From: Symbiodinium natans
Lineage: Eukaryota > Sar > Dinophyceae > Suessiales > Symbiodiniaceae
NCBI GenBank assembly: GCA_905221605.1
Contig: CAJNDS010002385.1
Coordinates: 1 to 15,000, forward strand
Direction: 5' to 3'
Length of the DNA: 15,000 bases
This document shows, piece by piece, positions 7,398-14,829 of the stretch; position 1 is the stretch's first letter, and each line of letters starts with the position of its first letter. The position numbers and the translations under genes were made by a program. Under the pieces are notes generated by a model. The model was not told where the DNA came from. It ran no database searches and saw only the letters and a list, made by a program, of their open reading frames with translations.

Positions 7398-9125
7398 TCA
7401 AAAGACGTGTTCTACACAGCTTCCATCATCGCTCCGCAGCTCCTCGCCATCCTCCACCTCCACCTTCACTTGGGCTGGGGTGGAGAGGAAGGATGCGGAT
7501 TTCGCGAGCTGCATGACTTTCTCTGACAATGGCCGCGGGGTGGAAGTGAGCCTCATGGCCGCCTGGTTGGCTCGAAGCTCCAGGTCTAGATGGGAGTAGG
7601 ACTGCGGCAAAAAGACCAAAGCGATCTCTTGAAAAATGGCCTTGATGGCGAGGAGGTACAACTCCAAATCCTCCTGCTTCAGGCTAAAGGCTTTTCTGGC
7701 CTCGCTGATGTTTACGTTCGGGATCACGAAGCCCTCCTCTGCAATCACGGGAATCATGCGCAGCATCGGCAGGCGCGCCCCCTGCAACAGCCAGGATTGC
7801 AAGTGCTCCGACTGGAAGCAGTTCAAGCTGCAAATGATGAAAGAGACCTTCGCGGAAGTGGGCAAGTCTTTCCCCACGGTAAGCACCGAGGGCACTTCCA
7901 TTCCGCCCAGCAGCCGTGGCTTCAACAAGTCCTTACTGTTGGCTAGTAGGGAATGAGGGAATTTGGGCCCTACATATACCCCTAAATGGATGATTATATA
8001 GGGTACCATTCCCTACATATACCCTTTAAGGGTTGATTATATAGGGTACTTCATTCGCCCCCATTCCCTGCTAACCAACAGTAAGAGTCAGCCAGAACCA
8101 TAGCCGCGGCCATGGACTCGGTGTTCCTCGATTGTTGGGAGGGGGTTTTGGCGAAGGCAGATGCGAACATCAAAACTGAAAAAGGAAGCCCTAAACCCTA
8201 AACCCTAAACCCTGAACCCTAAACCCCAAACCCCTACACCCCTAAACGACTAAATCCTAAACCCTAACCAAGATTCAGTGGGTCCGCTAGGATGGGGTAG
8301 TCGGTGGACAGCTCTTCGAAGGACCCGAGCTTCCAGGCGAAGGAGGTCCTGTACTTTTGAAGATGTGAGATGTGGTTTGGGTTTGTGGGTTTGTGGTTTG
8401 GGGTTGAGGGTCGTGGGAACCGAAAACCTATCATGGATGAGTTGGCCTACCGGTTGCAGGGCTTTTCGTGGGCCTTTTGGGCTCTGAGGGTGCTTTTCAG
8501 TCCTTGCTGGGCTTCCCGCGTCCGTGAAGGCCATGATCGTGTTCGAGATGCTCTCGGAGGTGATGAGATCAGGCAGCTCAATCCTGCCGACGCCACTTAG
8601 CCACCTAAAGGTCTCCTCCACGTTCGAAAGGCTGACGCCATACTTGGTGAGCTCTCGGATGTCTGGCACCATGTTGGCGTAGTTCAAAATGAAGGCTTCA
8701 TCCGGAGCCACGAAGTTGGGCCAGGCGAGCAGGAAGGTCTTCACACCATTGCTGCGTGCCGTGTTCATTTCCCCTATGCACCACTTACGCGTGAGAATCG
8801 CGGGACTGCCCAGGATGAGGAAGGTCTCTGTATCCTCCGCCACATAAGCAAAGAGCCTGCGAAGGTTCGAGGCTTTCATTGAGGCCTGGGAAGGGCTCAC
8901 TTAGTCGGGTTTAGCACCTCTGTGCAGCCCCTTCAGCCTCGTGAGGTCACTGAGGTCGTCACAGTCAATGAAAGTCTTGGTGCCTGGAAGGCACTGGTCC
9001 AACTTCATCTTAAGAAGTCGGGCCATGGAGCCGGAGGCCACCTCAAGGAATGCGGCGTAGGGAGATGGGGGAAGACTGTGTGGGGCCTTTAAGAAGGGGA
9101 TGTAGGGTTCTGGCTCTCTGCTGTA
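7398..9125 (-). CDS. TIR-domain-like protein, at least five exons, 5' end unresolved
   Basis: Exons as modelled: about 9125-8938, 8856-8428, 8348-8269, 8175-8090 and 7931-7398 (stop). Junctions keep phase 2, 2, 1 and 0. Across the first junction the protein reads FIDCDDLSDLTRL-FAYVAEDTETF, then LILGSPAILTRKWCIGEM. This matches the TIR pattern FxDxxxL...vvlSpxyl.SkWCxxEL, and the Glu in WCIGE aligns with the catalytic Glu of TIR NADases. After a linker (exons 3 and 4) a second TIR-like segment, FIICSLNCFQSEHLQSWL followed by IPVIAEEGFVIPN, lacks a WCxxE motif. The tail ends ...DDGSCVEHVF. An in-frame TGA at 9137-9135 means the first listed exon needs an acceptor between 9134 and 9117; the segment SREPEPYIPFLKAPHSLPP looks coding. 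No in-frame ATG precedes the Met at about 9056 (GSMARLL), so an upstream exon is likely. Likely a cytosolic signalling protein; NADase activity is only a possibility. Confidence 0.7.
7932..8085. mobile_element. MITE-like introner inside the TIR-like gene
   Basis: The 154-bp element has 24-bp terminal inverted repeats, 7932-7955 and 8062-8085, identical at 22 of 24 positions and starting cttactgttgg. It is flanked by the 4-bp duplication agtc at 7928-7931 and 8086-8089 (GACT on the gene strand). Removing the element plus one GACT joins GTT CTG GCT to GAC TTG TTG AAG in frame, giving VLADLLKP. On the gene strand the removed segment (8089-7932) begins GA and ends AG, a donor/acceptor pair dinoflagellates use. 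It has no coding capacity. Non-autonomous DNA elements that create introns (introners) are established in dinoflagellates; this copy is assigned by structure alone. Confidence 0.85.
7968..8049. repeat. Internal 39-bp direct duplication in the introner
   Basis: 7968-8006 and 8011-8049 match at 35 of 39 positions. Each begins ccctacatataccc and ends gattatatagggtac, and these ends are themselves roughly inverted, so each unit can fold back. Confidence 0.8.
8176..8268 (-). repeat. Intron made of telomere-like repeats (GT-AG)
   Basis: On the gene strand the intron starts GTTAGGGTTTAGGATTTAG and continues as TTTAGGG-type units, including three perfect copies in a row, to about 8189. It then ends CTTCCTTTTTCAG. 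The donor lies directly at the edge of the repeat, and only the last dozen bases provide a conventional acceptor. Flanking exons join in phase 1 (CTT G|TT TTG). Confidence 0.7.
8349..8427 (-). repeat. Intron with telomere-like repeats of the opposite polarity (GT-AG)
   Basis: The 79-nt intron starts GTTTTCGGTTCCC, continues as CAACCCCAAACCACAAACCC-type units, and ends AAAAGTACAG. Joining AG|G restores QLIHDRTSFAWKLG in phase 2. Repeat polarity on the gene strand is C-rich, opposite to the next intron at 8268-8176. Confidence 0.6.
8857..8937 (-). other. GC-AG intron splitting the TIR-like domain
   Basis: Donor CGAG|GCTGAAGG and acceptor CGCAG|GCTCTTTG share AGGCT. Removal of 81 nt joins ACG AG|G CTC, giving DLTRLFAYVAEDTETF, which is continuous with the TIR fold; leaving it in place introduces a TAA. 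A GT donor a few bases later also exists but breaks the domain match. Confidence 0.65.
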
Positions 9126-9712
9126 CTCAGATGGTCAGTTCGCAAAGATTCGCCCCCGATTGCAGAGGCGTTAGAGGTTCCCTCCCCACGCTTATAATAG
9201 TGTAAGCCCTGCAAGTGCACGGCACACGGAGACGAGACTAGGTGGGAGTACGACGTGCGCACTCGGAAACACATCGGTCGCGATTTGAAATGCGCACGGC
9301 TTCAATCTAGGGGCATTGGCATTTCGTGGTGTTGCAAATGGGCCAGAGAAAGGTTGCCAAATCATATTATTGAATATTTTGTCGTTTCTTAAGAGTAGCT
9401 TGTTTGCTCGTAGGAAGAGCAAAGGTCCTCTTGTTTCTCAAACATGAAAACAAGCCCTGTATCTGGTTGCGGCGCGAGAGGGGTGGGGTGGGGTAGCTCC
9501 CCCACCCCACTCCCGCCCCCATCCCCCGCCACCCGGTGTGCGAACACAACGGTCCGTCCTGCATTTCTTCTCATTCTGTCCTGCGCTGCCAACTATCTTC
9601 CTGTCCTTCTTTCTGTCTTTCATTTTGTATCTATGGCACCAGGCCGGGGCGGTCGACACCTTGCCCGTATCGATGGGAATCCGGAAGAAATGTGAGGGGG
9701 TGTAATCTACGC
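9126..9712. other. Spacer or unresolved 5' exons of the TIR-like gene
   Basis: Short minus-strand frames are present (for example an MCFRVRTSYSHLV stretch at about 9274) but none joins convincingly to the first TIR exon. The stretch also carries a GC-rich hairpin at 9480-9513 and the 3' untranslated region of the receptor-like gene on its right side. Confidence 0.4.
9480..9525. repeat. GC hairpin with G-quadruplex potential on the minus strand
   Basis: ggggtggggtgggg (9480-9493) pairs with ccccaccccactcc (9500-9513) at 13 of 14 positions around a 6-nt loop. On the minus strand, 9525-9499 contains five G runs of three or more within 27 nt. It falls just past the stop of the gene ending at 9713, so it could act at the RNA 3' end. 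Confidence 0.6.
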
Positions 9713-12700
9713 TTACAGGGAGACAATATCACCCGCCTTGTGATGGCAAAGAAAGAAGCGGAACTGCTTGCGGTACTTCTGTTGGAGGTACCTGGCCGAC
9801 CCAACGCTGATGGACACAAGGATTGCAATGGCCATGACAACCAGGAACATGACCACCATCATCGAGGACGCGGCTGAAGAGAGTTCATTTGCACTGAGGC
9901 AACCGATGTTCAGGATGAGCAGCATGCCGACCGAAAGAGCACCATCCAGAAAGTTGCAAACCATGACGCGCCAAGGCTTGGCGAAAGCGACCAAGAAGAG
10001 GTTCAAGCAAAGGATCGAACTAAACAACATCAACTGGCCAGAGGTCACATTCACAATGAGGATCAATACCAACAAAGCATTCCTCATCAGGAAAAGGATT
10101 GAAAAGATCTCGGTACCAGGGCGAAAGCGCCTGATCAAGAAGGAGAAGGTCCGCAGAAACATGGCGTCCGACCGGGCCAGTCGCCTGGGAATTTCCGAGG
10201 TTACTATCCACGTGCATACGGCCACGAAGGCAGCTGGAACCAGGCAGGCGATGCCTCCGATGATGAACATCTGCAGGTGTTCTCCTTGGCCGTTGCAGTA
10301 CACCATGCCGTAGTCCTTCAAGGTGGCAAGGCCGTTCGGATGCCAACTGCACTGGAAGGGTGCCAGAAGCATAGAGAAGAGCATGATGAAGAACATCAGG
10401 AAGATGGTTCCGCATGTCCTCAACAAATGCACCGCTTGGAAGGTCCTGGATCGGATGACTGCAAGGTAGCCAAGATGCACAATCACTGCAATCAACATGA
10501 CCAGAGGGATGAGGAGAACTCGGAAGGAGAAGAGAGCAACAGGTCCCATATCGGTGACGCAGCCTATGGATAGCATGTCCAGGTCCAATGACAGCATCTC
10601 CAGAAGATGCAGGAGGCTCGTGAGTGGCTCTTGCCAGTCAATGGCAAAGTGCCCGATGACGGACAGCATCTGCAAGATGGTGACCAGCTGAATCAGGCTG
10701 GAGCTCACAACCACCAGTGCTCCTGTTTGACTGGCCTCGATCTCACCCATGAGCCCCACGTGCAGAAAGACGATGCCACAGATGATGCCCAAGGACGCCA
10801 CCGCGAGTATAGCATACTCCCCACTGCCACAAGGCTCGCAGTGCCCTTCACCGGAGCTTCGGAGGCCACGCTGGCATTTGGTGCAAGCGAGTGTGGAAGG
10901 GTCCCGGCCCGGAGCGCAAGTGCCAGGAGGCCCTCCTGGGCAGTGCCCGTCCTTGCAGCGGTAGACGGAGCCAGGAGACTCCGAAAAGGAAAAGTAGCCA
11001 GGGATGAGCTCGATACGGTTTGTCTGGCAACTTGAGCCCTCAATGCAACTCTGGCACGCACCTTGCCACAAGAAGCTCCCAGCCTTGCACGTGCAAAAAG
11101 TCTCGGAGGTGGCACCCAAGACCTCGATGACCCTGCTCCCGATCTCCTGGCTAGTCGTCCACATATCCTCTTGCACTCCACAACGCTCGCACGAAGTCCT
11201 TCCGGGCTCATGCGCATATGTGCCCAAGCCGCACTGCTCACACTGGCTGGATCCTTCTGCAGAGGCCAAAGTGCCAGGCTCACAGAGCTCACACTCTGTG
11301 GTCCCGAATGTGCTCTGATAGGAGCCCCGTGCACACAAGGAGCACACCCGCGTGACCTGCATCTTGACAGAGGCACGCCCAGCAGGGCAGATCGCACAAT
11401 CCACGGCGTCTTCCCTTGAGTTCACAAACCGGCTCTGCAGATCCACAATCCTTAGTTGTGGCAATAGGAACTCCGATCGCAACGAGATTCTAGCCGCTTG
11501 CTGTTTTTGAGAGTTCTCATCAAGACTCGAAAACGCGCCCCATCCAGAAACCCCAGAATCACGTCCATAAACCCTATAGGCCCTGGACCATAGATCCTAA
11601 GCCCTGAATACCAAAGGCCAACGGCAAGTCATGTTCTTCAGAGAGGACAAGACGCCCCCTTCCCTGTGAGCACACCGTCTTGTCCGGCACCCACGTGTCG
11701 GACCAGTAGTCCGGATTGGCCTCTGGGCTTCGGGGGTTTTGGGGCTCTAGCGTTTACAGGGCCTGTTTAGGGTTTCTACCCGTTTGGGGAGTAGCCTTGA
11801 GCCACTCACAGGCGCTATCCCAGGAAGACATGCCGGCGCCCACAGGCAGCAACAAGTCCGCCACCTCAGCGGTTTCAGTGTTTAGGTTCCGGTAAGGTTT
11901 AGGCCTTTGGGGTTCACATAGGGCGACTTCCACTCCTCTTGCAAGGTGCTCTCATCTTGCTGCCTTGGGACCTGAAATGGAGCTGATACATCTCTCAGAA
12001 AGCTACTGCTAGATGGCGAGAAGGGCTGGCAGCTACATCTGCAGGCACAGCATCTACAACAATGATGAACCAGCCCAGGTCATCTGAGGTGGATCTGCGA
12101 ATTGCTACTGGATTCTCATAACATTGGAATTGGCCTGACCCAGAACCCCCAACTGTTCGCCTAAAAGGGGCTTGAATTTCGAGTAATGCTTGGACTGACC
12201 ACATGTCTGCAAGACATCGTAGCCTGAGACAAGTGCGTTACTGTCCGAGAGGTGCAGGTTATCTGCCAAGCCGTAGACTCGGTCCGCCACGTCCTTCCCA
12301 GAACCCAATAGGCCTAAGGCCTAAGGATTCAGGGTTTTAGGGCTTCCTGAAGATTTGTTGGGGTTGATGGCTTTGTTGAAGGTGTGTTTCGGGTTCGGGG
12401 GTATATCGGGTTCCGAATCGAAACCTTGAACCCTAAACGCCCAAACCCATGTCCTGCAAGTCTGCTGACACGATCGTAAGCAGCTTCGATCTCGCCGACA
12501 TGGTCCTGTGGATTCCAATATTGTAGGGGCTTCCCTCGCGGCTTTGGGTCTTGGGTTCACGGCCAAGGTTTATAGATGCAGGGCCCCACGGTCCTGTAGA
12601 TGGCTTGCCTGTACTCTGAGGGGTTTTGTGGAGGAAGCTCAACAGTGGATGGTTCATAGATGGCGAAAGATGGATCTGGTAACCACCAATACAGTGCTGA

Positions 12701-13751
12701 TTGCTGCTGCTGGTTAATCTGCAAGTAGTCGTTGTAGGATGCAGCCGTGGCCAGTGCCAACGGCATGCTGTGAAAGAAGGCCTGCTGCGATATATAGTTG
12801 AGCCCCCATCCATTGCCTCCCGTGATGACCGCCATACATCGTGCTGGATTGGAGCGGCAAGAAGGTGCAAGCCACCATTTGTCCTGGTAGCACTTGAGCT
12901 GCGGACGACCATTCACCTCCTCCACGCCCTCTGCATCTCCCGTGGCATGAAAGTATTGCGTGCCGGAGTTTGCGTACTCTACCCACAAGCTCTCGTCGCA
13001 ACGCTTCAGCTTCTGAAGATCCACATCAGCCAAGGTCGCGCCATGGGACGCTGGGTCGAACCAAGAGGCATTATAGTTGCCGTAGTAGGACAGGTGCAAG
13101 CCCGTGGCCTCCAAGCTGCTCCTCTTTGCCTGGAGCTTTTGGGGGCTTTTGATTACCAGGGCTTTCCAAGGGTCATAAGAGTTGGTTTTACGGCGTTTGC
13201 AGAGTTTGGGGGGGACCTCATGTCCACGCCTTGCCCAGGACGAAGAGCCCATCATAGCCCAGGTAGCCGATCTCGCCCAGGCTCTTCGCGGCCCTAGGTC
13301 CCAGCTTTTGCAGAAGGTCCTGTATGGCGCTTTCATACCAGCGGTTGGGCCATATCTCCAAGGCAATGTGGGCTCTTGGTGGCCATGGGCAAAGGGTCGC
13401 ATCCTCCACCTCCTGGTTCTCAGTGCAGCCGGCCAGGTGGTGTATACTCGCCCAGCCACCGGATGCAGACACTCGAACCGTGTGGTAGCCAAGCACCTCT
13501 CTGGTCAAGATCTCGAAGATATCGCTGGTGGCGATTGCCGACTCCCAGGCGCCTACGGATAATCCCACAGGCATCGACACGCCTTCCATGGTAATGTTCA
13601 GCCTCTGCTCTTCTGGGATGGCATTCGGGAGGCATTGCCGCCCCTGTGCTTTAAGCAGCAGTGACAGCAAGGCCAATGAACGCAACCAACTCGCCTGCGG
13701 AGGCTTTGTGACCCCCATCCCGAAGAGCTCACCCTCACTATTTCTGGGCAT
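9713..13751 (-). CDS. Receptor-like protein: OpuAC-like ectodomain, GCC2/GCC3 Cys-rich stalk, polytopic membrane region
   Basis: Seven exons as modelled: 13751-13230, 13129-12594, 12505-12454, 12293-12231, 11864-11796, 11720-11656 and 11450-9713, about 1,014 codons with every phase matching. A second ATG at 13718 puts a signal peptide (WLRSLALLSLLLKAQG) nearer the N-terminus and may be the true start. Residues about 55-430 resemble the OpuAC glycine-betaine-type binding fold: VGAWESAIATSDIFEILTRE with LGY, a WPNRWY motif, GYLGYDGLFV, ALYWWLPD at about 318-325, and near the end SACEWLKANPDYWSDTWVPD. Residues about 437-640 hold repeated Cys pairs (CAICPAG, CSLCARGSY, CELCEPGT, CEQCGLGTY) of the GCC2/GCC3 (ephrin-receptor-like) type. 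About 645-985 has 7-9 hydrophobic spans, ending in a short basic cytosolic tail. Likely a surface sensor for a small solute; ligand and signalling partner are unknown. The exon 4 donor (CTT|GTCTCAG) is the weakest junction. Confidence 0.72.
11451..11655 (-). other. GC-AG intron before the Cys-rich/membrane exon
   Basis: Donor AAGGGG|GCGTCTTG and acceptor CAACTAAG|GATTGTGG join in phase 2 to read CSQGRGIVDLQSRFVNSRED. The preceding exon alone would read on as RLVLSEEHD, which loses the motif. The intron contains one degenerate telomere-like run (ATAGGGTTTATGG, then TTCTGGGGTTTCTGG). The long frame to the left has no in-frame ATG upstream of its Cys-rich part; a TTG has to be invoked otherwise, which supports splicing here. 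Confidence 0.65.
11721..11795 (-). other. Short GC-AG intron containing telomere-like sequence
   Basis: CTC AAG|GCTACTCC joins GAG|GCC AAT CCG in phase 0, giving ACEWLKANPDYW. The intron includes AGAAACCCTAAACAGG and CCCCAAAACCCCCG. A GT donor 16 bases later (ACGG|GTAG) with acceptor CCCAG|AG is an in-frame alternative that would add four residues (ATPQTE in place of A between K and N, roughly). Confidence 0.55.
11865..12230 (-). other. Longest intron of the receptor-like gene (junction uncertain)
   Basis: CTT|GTCTCAGG joined to GCTGAG|GTGGCG keeps phase 0 and reads SDSNALVADLLLPVGAG. The 366-nt segment has an open frame (SDDLGWFIIVVDAVPADV) that could hide a small exon, and a degenerate telomere-like run near its 3' end. 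The boundaries are the least certain in the gene. Confidence 0.35.
12294..12453 (-). repeat. GA-AG intron with inverted telomere-like runs
   Basis: CTTGCAG|GACATGGG and CTGGGAAG|GACGTGG share AGGAC; splicing in phase 0 gives SADLQDVADRVYG. On the gene strand the intron opens with GGGTTTGGGCGTTTAGGG and, near its 3' end, carries CCCTAAAACCCTGAATCC, so the two ends are roughly complementary. Confidence 0.55.
12506..12593 (-). other. GA-AG intron bordered by an 8-bp direct repeat
   Basis: The exon-intron edges read TACAG|GACCGTGG and CACAG|GACCATGT, so ACAGGACC occurs at both ends. Removal joins TAC AG|G ACC ATG (phase 2), giving IYRTMSARSKLL. Without splicing the frame ends at a TGA (12559-12557). 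Confidence 0.6.
13130..13229 (-). other. GC-AG intron between exons 1 and 2 of the receptor-like gene
   Basis: GGC AAG|GCGTGGACATGAGG joins CTCCAG|GCAAAGAGG in phase 0 and reads LFVLGKAKRSSLEATGLHL. The unspliced frame stops at a TGA (13220-13218) three codons after the donor. The 100-nt intron is not telomere-like. Confidence 0.65.
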
Positions 13752-13778
13752 ACTTCACACATGTTGATGTTGGCAGGT

Positions 13779-13800
13779 CTAAGAAAACCACAAAAGCATG
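13779..13800 (-). promoter_or_regulatory. Candidate spliced-leader trans-splice acceptor
   Basis: The minus strand reads cttttgtggttttcttag|acc, a strong pyrimidine tract and AG, 27 bases before the ATG at 13751. An out-of-frame ATG at 13762 lies between, so a leader acceptor closer to the start, or initiation at 13718, remains possible. Confidence 0.35.
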
Positions 13801-14829
13801 TAGGTCTCACAACCGAGGTCTAGCGGCATGTAGGTGCGGGGCCAGACAAGGCCCAATCATCGCACGAAAAAAAGCCCAGAAGGGCGTGCAATGCAAGATG
13901 GCAGACTAGACTTTTGTGACTGTGACGGGATTCAGCAGTTTGCAGATGTCTGCATTGTCATTTCTGCTGCCCGACCTTGCTATTCAGAGCTGGAAGGCTG
14001 CGTTAGAAGCATGAGCACCATGGCACACAAAGGCTCTTGAAGAATGACGGCACATATGCAAGTGTTACTCTGGCCTTGGGTGAGTGGCCGTCATTGTGTC
14101 TCGGGCTGGTCACTGGAGCCCTTCGGTTGTGCGAAATGTCAGGGTCCTGTAGTTGTGCTGCCACAGGCTTCCATACTCTTAGCTTTGGCCTCGTCTTGTG
14201 CTTCCAGGTCTTCATCTGCTCAGGTTCAACACACCGCTAGGTTGCAGCGAACAGAAGTTGTGCCACTCTGACAGCGCAGCAGGATTTTACATGCAGCCAG
14301 GGATAGCTAAAGAAAGTGCGACCTCGCATCGGGGATCCGAATCCTCGATCATCCAACGCTGGAAATAGCATCAGAACTTCACGCGGCCGAGTAGCGCCGG
14401 ATGCGATCGCTGCGCGTCGACACTTGGCTCCTGGTGGTCTTCAGAGACTTCAGATTCAGACGTCACCCACGCGGCCAGTAAACCGAAAATGAACGCAGAG
14501 ACCTCCAAACGCTGAGTACGCCTGAACCTGAAATACTCAAAAACATTCTTCCCGAAAAACCTCAAATCTAAGTCCTCAGCCCGACAATAACTATCATCAG
14601 GTTCATCATCATGAGTAAAAATACATGTATACATATACATATACACATATATCACAATCAGCATAAACTTGTATATATATATATACATATATATATATAT
14701 GCTCGTACCCCCCCCAAGATCCACCTTTCCCTGTCGCGAGGTGCGCCGTGGGCTGCTAGCGCAATACTGCAAAACATCACTCGCGTAAAGTACTCTGCCG
14801 CGGCTTCCAGCCTCAGCCTCCCTCAGCAT
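13801..14829. other. Gene-poor flank, no convincing gene
   Basis: Several short frames exist on both strands but none shows a domain. A minus-strand frame (14829-14371) runs straight through the AT microsatellite; its left part (FGKNVFEYFRFRRTQRL) could be a piece of an exon or of an old repeat, with more AT-rich codons than the neighbouring genes. Confidence 0.4.
14621..14701. repeat. TA-rich microsatellite
   Basis: An imperfect (AT/AC)n tract (tacatgtatacatatacat and similar) leads into nearly pure TA at 14671-14701. Confidence 0.85.

Noticed and set aside
7957-8009. Frame MVPYIIIHLGVYVGPKFPHSLLANS as the N-terminus of a separate protein
   Set aside because: These codons lie inside the 154-bp inverted-repeat element; true coding sequence resumes after it.
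8269-8420. Reading through TTLNPKPQTHKPKPHLT as part of the TIR-like protein
   Set aside because: This is telomere-like intron sequence; the phase-2 GT-AG splice gives a better continuation (IHDRTSFAWKLG).
11451-11482. A 589-codon frame starting at a TTG at 11482 as a complete gene
   Set aside because: There is no ATG, the frame continues upstream to a TAG near 11598, and the family motif is continuous only if an acceptor at 11451 is used and earlier exons are added.
11995-12204. SDDLGWFIIVVDAVPADVAASPS frame as an extra exon of the receptor-like gene
   Set aside because: It has no motif match and the flanking exons join in phase without it; kept only as a possibility within the uncertain intron.
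14371-14829. Minus-strand frame of 152 codons as a gene
   Set aside because: About a third of it is the translated TA microsatellite; the remainder has no recognisable domain, no clear start and unlike codon use. A fragment of an exon or repeat cannot be excluded.
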